DNA of 15,464 nt, taken from positions 1-15,464 of the forward strand of contig CAYZEZ010000098.1 of NCBI GenBank assembly GCA_964477295.1, given 5' to 3'. The notes below the pieces were generated by a model. The model did no database searches and was not told the DNA's origin. It saw nothing but the letters and a program-made list of their open reading frames with translations. Source of the DNA: CAYZEZ01 sp964477295. Lineage in GTDB: Bacteria > Bacteroidota > Bacteroidia > Bacteroidales > SM23-62. Below are positions 1-6,107 of the stretch, in pieces (position 1 is the first letter of the stretch; the number at the start of each line of letters is the position of its first letter). Made by a program: the position numbers and the translations under genes.

Positions 1-90
1 GGCGAAGCCAAACGGCAAGGCCAAACGGCGAAGCCAAACGGCGAAGCCAAACGGCAAGGCCAAACGGCGAAGCCAAACGGCGAAGCCAAT
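1..90. repeat. 13-bp tandem repeat array with stem-loop units
   Basis: Six complete 13-bp units and one 11-base partial unit lie head to tail. Two variants occur: A = GGCGAAGCCAAAC and B = GGCAAGGCCAAAC. The order is A B A A B A A(partial), so there is also a 39-bp period (ABA). Every unit keeps self-complementary arms GGC...GCC; the A/B differences fall only in the three bases between the arms (GAA or AAG). Unit A contains GCGAAGC, known as an unusually stable DNA mini-hairpin. All reading frames are open through the array, as expected of a repeat without stops, so it could be intergenic or the tail of an unseen gene. The window cuts the left side, so the full copy number is unknown. Confidence 0.9.
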
Positions 91-212
91 GCGCTCACAG
101 GATTCAAATATAGAAGTAAAATGACTATATGTGCGAAAATTTAATCTTTTCTGGTTTTTTACTTAAGAATCGTAATAATATGCTTTAAATCATTGTAAAA
201 TTGCAACTTAAT

Positions 213-244
213 TTTGCAAATGAGAAAAAGAATGGCTAGGTTTG
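213..244 (+). promoter_or_regulatory. Bacteroidota-type primary promoter of the aromatic operon
   Basis: TTTG at 213-216, a 20-base spacer, then TAGGTTTG at 237-244. This matches the known Bacteroidota vegetative promoter form (-33 TTTG, 19-21 bases, -7 TAnnTTTG) with no mismatch. It would start transcription near 248-252, about ten bases before the first leader peptide. The whole tandem leader (261-512) and pheA lie downstream. Copies of the palindrome TTGCAA overlap both promoter boxes (214-219 and 242-247) and one lies just upstream (201-206), which could be an operator. The promoter is inferred from sequence only. Confidence 0.6.
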
Positions 245-260
245 CAACAGATTCAATGAG

Positions 261-302
261 ATGAGAAAGTGCAATGCATATTTTTATTTTTACCCGGAAT
301 AA
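261..302 (+). CDS. Leader peptide 1 of the aromatic operon (Tyr/Phe-rich)
   Basis: This 13-codon ORF encodes MRKCNAYFYFYPE and ends in TAA. Codons 7-11 (279-293) alternate TAT TTT TAT TTT TAC, so five of thirteen residues are Tyr or Phe in one run. It starts about ten bases after the predicted transcription start and ends immediately before a small hairpin (303-311), an antiterminator arm (309-313) and a terminator (345-369). Known phe, tyr, trp and his leader peptides have this composition and position; the peptide itself would have no function beyond making the ribosome pause when Tyr- or Phe-tRNA is short. No Shine-Dalgarno sequence is visible, as is normal in Bacteroidota. The ORF is short, so its translation is an inference resting on its codons and the adjoining RNA structure. 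Confidence 0.6.
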   Translation: MRKCNAYFYFYPE

Positions 303-348
303 CCCTCAGGGACAAACAGTTTATAACTTATAATAAATGACACGTCCC
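303..348 (+). promoter_or_regulatory. Attenuator 1: protector hairpin and antiterminator
   Basis: CCC (303-305) can pair with GGG (309-311) around TCA, directly after the leader 1 stop codon. GGGAC (309-313) can instead pair with GTCCC (344-348), which occupies most of the left arm of the terminator at 345-360. A ribosome finishing at the stop codon 300-302 would cover 309-313 and let the terminator form. One stalled on the Tyr/Phe codons 279-293 would leave it free and favour readthrough. The antiterminator helix is only five base pairs, so this part is weaker than attenuator 2. Confidence 0.45.
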
Positions 349-369
349 GATATTTCGGGATTTTTTTTT
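345..369 (+). terminator. Intrinsic terminator of attenuator 1
   Basis: TCCCGA (345-350) and TCGGGA (355-360) form a perfect six-pair stem around TATT, followed directly by nine T residues (361-369). This is a textbook intrinsic terminator on the plus strand. It lies between the predicted promoter at 213-244 and pheA, with no full-length gene upstream in the window for it to end. That supports a role in conditional termination of the operon transcript. It could alternatively end a transcript coming from left of the window. Confidence 0.8.
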
Positions 370-390
370 GGAATTAATCCGGTTTCTATT

Positions 391-474
391 ATGAATTGTT
401 TTTTCTTCTTTTATGCTTTTACCTATTATATCCTTTTAAAAGGTCCGGGGAAAATGTGCATTCATAAGAAATAG
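391..474 (+). CDS. Leader peptide 2 of the aromatic operon (Phe/Tyr-rich)
   Basis: This 27-codon ORF ends in TAG (472-474). Residues 4-13 are FFFFYAFTYY (400-429): four consecutive Phe codons (TTT TTC TTC TTT), one more Phe and three Tyr in ten codons. The E. coli pheA leader peptide PheL has a very similar run of Phe residues. The remaining codons run through the antiterminator arm (442-450) and end eight bases before the terminator hairpin at 482-502. The start is uncertain: the same frame is open back to an ATG at 337-339, which would give 45 codons and cross terminator 1, adding three Phe codons from its T-tract. The 337 start has the AT-rich upstream sequence common in Bacteroidota. I prefer 391 as the shorter form, with moderate confidence; the frame itself is more certain than the start. 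Confidence 0.75.
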   Translation: MNCFFFFYAFTYYILLKGPGKMCIHKK

Positions 475-490
475 AAACAGATCCCGGACC
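442..490 (+). promoter_or_regulatory. Attenuator 2: antiterminator helix
   Basis: GGTCCGGG (442-449) is perfectly complementary to CCCGGACC (483-490), and G450 can pair with U482 for a ninth pair. The right side of this helix is the whole left arm of the terminator at 482-502, so the two structures exclude each other. The left arm at 442-450 and the terminator right arm at 494-502 (GGTTCGGGA) match at seven of nine bases, as expected of competing arms. A ribosome held on Phe/Tyr codons 400-429 would leave 442-450 free and allow readthrough. One running to the stop at 472-474 would disturb this helix. Confidence 0.75.
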
Positions 491-512
491 AAAGGTTCGG
501 GATTTGTTATTT
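482..512 (+). terminator. Intrinsic terminator of attenuator 2, just before pheA
   Basis: TCCCGGACC (482-490) pairs with GGTTCGGGA (494-502) in nine pairs including one G-U, around a loop AAA. The tract TTTGTTATTT (503-512) follows, eight T in ten bases. The hairpin ends 15 bases before the pheA start codon, so a transcript stopped here would make no pathway enzymes. The T-tract is interrupted, so termination may be partial. Confidence 0.7.
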
Positions 513-526
513 AACAGAACATCAAA

Positions 527-1372
527 ATGGCTATTAAAATTGTAATACAGGGTGGATATGGAGCATTTCATGAAATTGCCGCCCACAGATATTTCGAAGG
601 AAGCGATATCGAAATATTACCAAGGAATACATTCAATGATGTTATGAAGTCGTTGAAAAAAAACTCTGCTGACTACGGTATTATGGCGATTGAAAACTCT
701 CTGGCTGGTAGCATTCTTCCTAATTATAATCTTTTAAAAGATTCACCAATGAGGATAGTCGGGGAAATATATATGCGCATAAAGCAAAATCTGGTGGCTC
801 TACCGGGACAGAAAGTAGAAGATATCCGTGAAGTATACTCTCATCCTATGGCCATATTGCAATGCCAGCAATTCTTTGATAAATATCCTGAGATAAAATT
901 GATCGAAAGTCTGGATACTGCTTTGAGTGCTAAAGAAATATCCCAGAACAAATGCCTGGGTATCGGAGCCATTGCCAGTGATCTGGCTGCAAAAATGTTC
1001 AAACTTGACATTTTGGCCGCAGGGATTGAGACGAATAAGAAAAACTATACCAGGTTTTTGATTATAGGTGAAAATAACCATAAGGAAATAACTGTTGAAT
1101 CGATCAATAAAGCATCATTGCATTTTGCACTGGCTCATAAAATAGGGAGTCTCTCGAAAATTTTATCTATACTTTCCTACTATGATATTAACCTAAGCAA
1201 GATCCAGTCGATGCCCATAATGGGCAAAGACTGGGAGTATCAGTTTTATATCGATGTGGAGATAAACGATTATAGTTTATATAAACAATCGCTCGAAGCG
1301 ATTAAACCCTTTACCAGCGATCTTGGAATTTTGGGAGAATATCAGAAAGGGATATCAGTAATCCGTGAGTAG
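527..1372 (+). CDS. pheA: Prephenate dehydratase
   Basis: This cytoplasmic enzyme converts prephenate to phenylpyruvate, the committed step to phenylalanine. At 281 residues it is monofunctional: a catalytic PDT domain (about 3-180) followed by an ACT regulatory domain (about 193-275). The N-terminal GGYGAFHEIAA (9-19) is the family's opening motif and NYTRFLIIG (173-181) holds the catalytic Thr-Arg-Phe (175-177). The ACT part keeps the positions of the Phe-binding motifs of E. coli PheA in altered form: GSLS (207-210) for GALV and QSMP (227-230) for ESRP. Allosteric inhibition by Phe is therefore plausible but not certain. The chorismate mutase domain found on E. coli PheA is absent; here it sits on the neighbouring DAHP synthase. 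It is the first gene after the double Phe/Tyr attenuator, which fits its branch. The ATG at 527 has no Shine-Dalgarno sequence but starts the family's N-terminus exactly. Confidence 0.95.
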   Translation: MAIKIVIQGGYGAFHEIAAHRYFEGSDIEILPRNTFNDVMKSLKKNSADYGIMAIENSLAGSILPNYNLLKDSPMRIVGEIYMRIKQNLVALPGQKVEDIREVYSHPMAILQCQQFFDKYPEIKLIESLDTALSAKEISQNKCLGIGAIASDLAAKMFKLDILAAGIETNKKNYTRFLIIGENNHKEITVESINKASLHFALAHKIGSLSKILSILSYYDINLSKIQSMPIMGKDWEYQFYIDVEINDYSLYKQSLEAIKPFTSDLGILGEYQKGISVIRE

Positions 1373-1506
1373 TGAATCGAAGGTGTGGTCTCCTATGAAG
1401 CTATTGATTATATACTAACTGCACATCACCCAGGAACCAAGAAACAACCAAATTAAAAAACAATAATTAATGAATAGAAAGAAACTTAATTAAAGCAATT
1501 TTAGTC

Positions 1507-2604
1507 ATGGGAGTAAATTTAGATTTAGAACCCTTTGTACTGGAAGGTCTGCCGAATGAACGGCCATTTATTATAGCTGGACCGTGCAGTGCTGAAAGTG
1601 AGGAGCAAATGTTAATCACTGCCAGGGCATTGGCTGAACAGGGAATAAAAGTGTTCAGAGCCGGAATCTGGAAACCCAGAACACGACCCAATGCATTTGA
1701 GGGGGTTGGCTCAAAAGGATTGGCCTGGCTGAAAACAGTAAAAGAGGAAACAGGCATGTACACCACTACAGAAGTAGCCAATGTAAAGCATGTATATGAA
1801 GCACTTAAATACAATGTCGATATATTGTGGATAGGTGCCAGAACAACGGCTAATCCTTTTGCTGTTCAGGAAATTGCCGATACGTTGAGCGGGGTGGATA
1901 TCCCTGTTCTTATTAAAAACCCGGTAAATCCTGACGTTGAACTCTGGATTGGTGCCATCGAGAGATTAAACAGATCAGGTCTTAAGAAACTGGCAGCTAT
2001 CCACAGGGGATTTTCTACATTTGGTGAATCGGGATTCAGAAATAAACCTCAGTGGCAAATCCCTATTGAATTAAAACGTCGAATTCCTGATATCCCGATA
2101 ATCACTGATCCCAGCCATATATGCGGCAAACGTGAAGGTTTGTACGAAATAGCCCAGGAAGCGATGGATCTCAGCTTTGAAGGATTGATAATCGAATCCC
2201 ATTTTGATCCCCAAAATGCCCTAAGTGATCCGGAACAGCAGTTAACACCAGCAGATCTTAAGAAATTGATTGAAAAACTTGTTTTGAGGGATAAGGATAT
2301 AGATAATGGTTTATCATTAACCATTGGAGAACTAAGGGCACAGATTGATAACCTTGATGATAAAATAATTGATATTTTTGAGAAACGAATGAAAGTAGCC
2401 GACGAGATCGGACATTACAAAAAGAAAAGTAACATTGCTATTCTCCAGTCAAAAAGATGGGATGATATCCTGAATAAAAGACTTAAAATGGGAGAAGAGA
2501 AGGGATTGGGAAATGATTTTGTATCGAAGGTATTCAGGGCTATCCACCAGGAATCGATCAATCATCAGAATAAAATTATGAATGAAGATCAGGAGACGGA
2601 CTGA
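1507..2604 (+). CDS. aroF: Bifunctional DAHP synthase / chorismate mutase
   Basis: The N-terminal domain (about 10-265) condenses phosphoenolpyruvate and erythrose 4-phosphate to DAHP, the entry to the shikimate pathway. The C-terminal AroQ-type domain (about 272-357) rearranges chorismate to prephenate. Visible motifs of the type I-beta DAHP synthase are GPCSAES (25-31), KPRTRPNAFEG (56-66), IGARTTANP (109-117), IKNPVNPD (136-143), HRGF (166-169) and DPSHICGKRE (201-210). The mutase part starts IGELRAQID (273-281), with Arg277, Arg294 and Lys305 in the expected catalytic spacing. This synthase-mutase order is known from Bacteroidota such as Porphyromonas and Prevotella, where the mutase domain lets prephenate inhibit the synthase. 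It lies 134 bp after pheA with no terminator seen in the gap, and 22 bp before aroB. The symbol aroF is used loosely; aroG or aroA(G) are also used for this fusion. Confidence 0.95.
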   Translation: MGVNLDLEPFVLEGLPNERPFIIAGPCSAESEEQMLITARALAEQGIKVFRAGIWKPRTRPNAFEGVGSKGLAWLKTVKEETGMYTTTEVANVKHVYEALKYNVDILWIGARTTANPFAVQEIADTLSGVDIPVLIKNPVNPDVELWIGAIERLNRSGLKKLAAIHRGFSTFGESGFRNKPQWQIPIELKRRIPDIPIITDPSHICGKREGLYEIAQEAMDLSFEGLIIESHFDPQNALSDPEQQLTPADLKKLIEKLVLRDKDIDNGLSLTIGELRAQIDNLDDKIIDIFEKRMKVADEIGHYKKKSNIAILQSKRWDDILNKRLKMGEEKGLGNDFVSKVFRAIHQESINHQNKIMNEDQETD

Positions 2605-2626
2605 TATATAATACCAGATCTGGTAT

Positions 2627-3655
2627 ATGCATACATTTGAATTAAATACCACAACCGGGACTTCCAAAATAATGATTGGCAAAGCATTCGACAAAGTCTC
2701 TGCCCGGATAACCGGTCGGCGTCTGGCAATTATTACTGATTCAACAATATATAAATTATACCACAGCGAGTTCCCGAAAGGAGAAAACATCATTCTTGAT
2801 CCCGGTGAGAAAAGCAAAACTTGGGAAGTGGCCTTTGATATTTATAAAAAGTTACTGGCACTTGAATTTGACAGAAAGGATTTCATTCTTGGAATAGGCG
2901 GGGGAGTAGTTTGTGACCTTTCTGGATTTATTGCATCCACCTACCTGAGGGGAATATCATTTGGCTTTATTGCTACTACATTACTGGCCCAGGTTGATGC
3001 CAGTATTGGAGGAAAAAATGGCATTAATTTCCAGGGTTATAAAAACATGATAGGCGTAATCCAGCAACCGGATTTTGTATTTTGCGATCCGAACCTTATC
3101 AAGACCCTGGATAATAAAGAGTACATAAGCGGACTGGCAGAGGTGGTGAAATACGGTGTCATTGTAAATCCTGAACTGTATAATTTATGTGATCAGAAAG
3201 CAGATAATATAATTGAACGGGAGGACCAGGTCCTGGAAGATATTATTACTATGTGTGTCCGGGATAAATGCAACATCGTACGACAGGATGAAAGAGAATC
3301 GGGTGAACGAATGAAACTGAATTTCGGACATACCTTTGCCCATGCACTGGAAAAGGTTACTGAATTGACTCATGGAGAGGCTGTAGCAATCGGAATGGTT
3401 CTGGCTGCAAGGATCTCTGAAAAACTTGGATTTCTTGCCGGTACGGATACTGACCGGTTGGTTTCTTTGCTAAAAAGATTCAGTCTTCCCGTATTGACAG
3501 ATATTTCTTTAAACCGGTTGTTCGAAGCGATACACAAGGATAAAAAAAGAAGGGGGGATCAGATCGGTCTGGTCCTGATAAATGAAATAGGCAGCTCTTT
3601 CATACATTATTTGGAACTTAAAGAATTTGAAAATCTGATCTATGATCTGTATTAG
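2627..3655 (+). CDS. aroB: 3-Dehydroquinate synthase
   Basis: It converts DAHP to 3-dehydroquinate, the second shikimate-pathway step, using NAD+ and a divalent metal. The NAD-binding segment GIGGGVVCDLSGFIAS (89-104) and the TLLAQVDASIGGKNGIN motif (118-134) are clear. The metal ligands are expected at Glu172 (GLAEVVKYG), His235 (NFGHTFAH) and His249 (THGEAVAIGM). The length of 342 is slightly below the 350-370 usual in the family, with a short N-terminus. It overlaps aroD by 14 bp in another frame, so the two are probably translationally coupled. Confidence 0.95.
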   Translation: MHTFELNTTTGTSKIMIGKAFDKVSARITGRRLAIITDSTIYKLYHSEFPKGENIILDPGEKSKTWEVAFDIYKKLLALEFDRKDFILGIGGGVVCDLSGFIASTYLRGISFGFIATTLLAQVDASIGGKNGINFQGYKNMIGVIQQPDFVFCDPNLIKTLDNKEYISGLAEVVKYGVIVNPELYNLCDQKADNIIEREDQVLEDIITMCVRDKCNIVRQDERESGERMKLNFGHTFAHALEKVTELTHGEAVAIGMVLAARISEKLGFLAGTDTDRLVSLLKRFSLPVLTDISLNRLFEAIHKDKKRRGDQIGLVLINEIGSSFIHYLELKEFENLIYDLY

Positions 3656-4295
3656 TCTTGGAAATATGTCTTTTGAGGAATGCAGGGAACTTGTCCGTAA
3701 GGAAGAGTTTGTTGAACTGAGATTGGACCTGTTGAAGTTTTCAACCATCCAGCTAAAGGAATTGCTGGCGATACCTGGCAAGAAAATTATTACATGCAGA
3801 CGCGGTGATTATACTGATAATGAGAGGATTGGTATGTTCAGGGAGGCTATTGACAGTGGAGTGGATTATATCGATCTGGAGCTTGAAATGCCTGTTGAAA
3901 TGAAGCAGAAAATAGTATCACAGGCCAGGTCATCGGATTGCCAGGTTATCATCTCATATCATGACTATTCAGGTACTCCAGCTATTGGCATACTTCAGGA
4001 TTTGATGCAAACCTGTAAGGAGTCTGGTGCAGATATTGTAAAAATGGCCTGCCAGGTAAATGAGCCCCCGGATATTATCAGGTTACTTTCCCTTTATGAT
4101 GCAAATACACGCCTTGTAATTATCGGAATGGGTAGATTGGGCACAATAACAAGGATTGCCGGTCCTCTGTTAGGTGGCATATTCACTTATGCTGCACCGG
4201 GACAGGAAATGGAAACGGCTCCCGGACAATTATCCAAAGAATCGCTGCAGAAGATTTATGACCTGATAGGAGCTGATATAGATAAAACCGGATAA
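3642..4295 (+). CDS. aroD: 3-Dehydroquinate dehydratase, type I
   Basis: It dehydrates 3-dehydroquinate to 3-dehydroshikimate through a Schiff base. The type I signs are the opening ICISLGNMSFEE (2-13), ELRLDLL (25-31), the catalytic His107 in VIISYHDYSGTP (102-113), the Schiff-base Lys134 in DIVKMACQVN (131-140) and Arg171 in MGRLGTITRIAGP (163-175). At 217 residues it is near the short end of the family (E. coli AroD has 252). It starts inside the last codons of aroB. The choice of a type I enzyme matters because many bacteria use the unrelated type II enzyme (AroQ) for this step. No shikimate dehydrogenase domain is fused to it. Confidence 0.93.
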   Translation: MICISLGNMSFEECRELVRKEEFVELRLDLLKFSTIQLKELLAIPGKKIITCRRGDYTDNERIGMFREAIDSGVDYIDLELEMPVEMKQKIVSQARSSDCQVIISYHDYSGTPAIGILQDLMQTCKESGADIVKMACQVNEPPDIIRLLSLYDANTRLVIIGMGRLGTITRIAGPLLGGIFTYAAPGQEMETAPGQLSKESLQKIYDLIGADIDKTG

Positions 4296-4330
4296 AATCT
4301 GAAGATATTTAATAAAACAAAACCTACCCT

Positions 4331-5332
4331 ATGAACAGTTTTGGAGAAATATTCCGCATATCTATTTTTGGCGAGTCTCACGGCCCGGCTGTAGGTGTGG
4401 TGATTGATGGTTGCCCGGCAGGGATACCACTTGCCACTGGTGATTTCAAGGAAGATATGGGTCGTAGAAAAGGTGGGGCACCCGGGACAACGCCAAGAAA
4501 AGAACCCGATCTTCCCAAGGTGATGAGTGGATTATTTAACAGCTACACTACAGGATCACCCCTGACAATCATGATAGATAATACCAATGTCCGTTCATCC
4601 GATTATTCAAAACTGCAAGACATCCCCCGGCCAGGGCATGCTGATTTCGTGGCATCGCAAAAGTTTGGGGGATTCGAAGACAAGTATGGCGGAGGGCATT
4701 TCTCAGGACGGCTTACTGCTTGCATAGTTGTTGCCGGAGTGGTTGCTAAAAAAATTATCCATCCGGTGAGGTGCGAGGCAAGGATATTAGAACTTGGCGG
4801 ATTAGAGGACCAGGAAGTTGCCTTAAAAAAAGCAATTGAAGAGCAGGATTCGATTGGAGGAATTATTGAATGTACGATATCAGATGTCCCTGCCGGCCTG
4901 GGTGAACCATTCTTTGACTCTGTTGAATCTGTTATCAGTCATATGGTGTTTTCGATACCGGCTGTCAAAGGTATTGAGTTCGGATCGGGATTCCAGGCTG
5001 CCAGGATGAAGGGTAGTGAACATAATGATAGCATTATTGATACAGAGGGAACAACTGAAACCAATAATGCCGGAGGGATTAATGGTGGAATAACAAATGG
5101 AAACGAAATAGTATTCAGGGTAGCTGTAAAACCCACTTCCAGTATATCAAATTTACAACGGACCATGAATATGAAAACCGGAGAGATGACAGACCTGGTG
5201 ATTGAAGGAAGACATGATACCTGCATCGCTCTGAGGATCCCTGTTATTCTCGAAGCTGCTGCTGCCGTTGTCATGGCTGATTATATGCTTCTTGAACAGC
5301 GGATCGGTCGAATTAATAAAGAGAAAAAATGA
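4331..5332 (+). CDS. aroC: Chorismate synthase
   Basis: It converts 5-enolpyruvylshikimate 3-phosphate to chorismate using reduced FMN. Motifs in order are SFGEIFRISIFGESHGPAVG (3-22) with His17, DMGRRKGGAPG (42-52), IPRPGHADF (98-106) with the second conserved His103, GGGHFSGRLTA (120-130), GGINGGITNGN and the C-terminal RHDTCIALRIPVILEAAAA. The GGGHFSGR form replaces the GGRSSAR of proteobacterial enzymes; I believe it is a normal variant in other phyla. At 333 residues it is somewhat shorter than the usual 350-365, though both ends look intact. The start lies 35 bp after aroD and the stop overlaps the tyrA start as ATGA, which supports one transcript. The substrate-forming steps (shikimate kinase, EPSP synthase) are not encoded in the window. 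Confidence 0.95.
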   Translation: MNSFGEIFRISIFGESHGPAVGVVIDGCPAGIPLATGDFKEDMGRRKGGAPGTTPRKEPDLPKVMSGLFNSYTTGSPLTIMIDNTNVRSSDYSKLQDIPRPGHADFVASQKFGGFEDKYGGGHFSGRLTACIVVAGVVAKKIIHPVRCEARILELGGLEDQEVALKKAIEEQDSIGGIIECTISDVPAGLGEPFFDSVESVISHMVFSIPAVKGIEFGSGFQAARMKGSEHNDSIIDTEGTTETNNAGGINGGITNGNEIVFRVAVKPTSSISNLQRTMNMKTGEMTDLVIEGRHDTCIALRIPVILEAAAAVVMADYMLLEQRIGRINKEKK

Positions 5333-6102
5333 AAATTGTCGTCATCGGTGCCGGGAAGATGGGGTCCTGGCTGGTCGAATCGTTGTGCCTTGATTATGAA
5401 GTAGGTGTTTATGATCTCGACAAACATAAATTAAAATACTTTTTCAATTCCCACAGGTTCCTTACACCGGAAGAGATCAGGAGCTTTGAACCTGATATGT
5501 TGATCAATGCTGTCTCATTAAATAATACGGTACAGGCATTTGATGAATTGTTGCCCTTTGTCAGGAATGATTGTCTTCTCTCTGACATCACATCTGTTAA
5601 AAACGGACTTGCAGAATATTATAAGAAACTGGGAAGGCGTTTTGTATCTACACATCCTATGTTTGGTCCCACTTTCACCAACATCAAAGAGCTGACTAAG
5701 GAAAATGCTATTATTATTAAAGAATCGGATGAAGAAGGAAAGGCTTTTTTCAGGAAGTTTTATGCCACCTTTAATTTAAATATATACGAATACTCTTTTG
5801 TTGAGCATGACCAGACCATTGCCTATTCTCTTTCCATTCCATTTTCTTCATCCCTGGTTTTTGCTGCCTGTATGAAGAAACAGGAAGCCCCGGGCACCAC
5901 GTTTCGAAAGCATATGAATGTGGCCCAGGGAGTCTTGTCAGAGGACGATTACCTTTTGTCGGAGATCCTGTTCAGTCCCTATACACTGGAACAGGTTGAG
6001 AAGATCAATGCCCAGCTGGATTTTTTAATAAGCATTATCCGTAACAGGGATTTTGAAGAGTTGCAAAAGTTTTTTAATGAGTTGAGAAAAAATATTGAAT
6101 AA
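5329..6102 (+). CDS. tyrA: Prephenate dehydrogenase
   Basis: It oxidatively decarboxylates prephenate to 4-hydroxyphenylpyruvate for tyrosine. The N-terminal Rossmann fold shows KIVVIGAGKMGSW (2-14) and an acidic residue at the end of strand 2 (YDLD, 28-31), which suggests NAD+ over NADP+. SDITSVKNGL (85-94) and STHPMFGPT (107-115) are the family's substrate-side motifs, with the likely catalytic His109. At 257 residues there is no chorismate mutase or ACT domain, so any Tyr control would be transcriptional or through other enzymes. Cyclohexadienyl dehydrogenase (arogenate use) cannot be excluded from sequence alone. Its ATG overlaps the aroC stop, and it is the last gene of the cluster, with its end 5 bp from the converging tilS. 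Confidence 0.92.
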   Translation: MKIVVIGAGKMGSWLVESLCLDYEVGVYDLDKHKLKYFFNSHRFLTPEEIRSFEPDMLINAVSLNNTVQAFDELLPFVRNDCLLSDITSVKNGLAEYYKKLGRRFVSTHPMFGPTFTNIKELTKENAIIIKESDEEGKAFFRKFYATFNLNIYEYSFVEHDQTIAYSLSIPFSSSLVFAACMKKQEAPGTTFRKHMNVAQGVLSEDDYLLSEILFSPYTLEQVEKINAQLDFLISIIRNRDFEELQKFFNELRKNIE

Positions 6103-6107
6103 TCTTT

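Noticed and set aside
1..90. CRISPR-like array
   Set aside because: The units are contiguous 13-mers with only four bases between hairpin arms; there are no unique spacers and no cas genes.
800..1081. Minus-strand ORF of 93 codons inside pheA
   Set aside because: It is fully antisense to a clear prephenate dehydratase and has no recognisable protein features.
1373..1506. Possible extra attenuator or promoter before the DAHP synthase gene
   Set aside because: Only trivial ORFs of seven codons without aromatic runs, no T-tract hairpin and no TTTG/TAnnTTTG pair were found.
4331..5332. aroC as a truncated gene
   Set aside because: It is shorter than average, but both terminal motifs and the two conserved histidines are present and the ends fit the neighbours.
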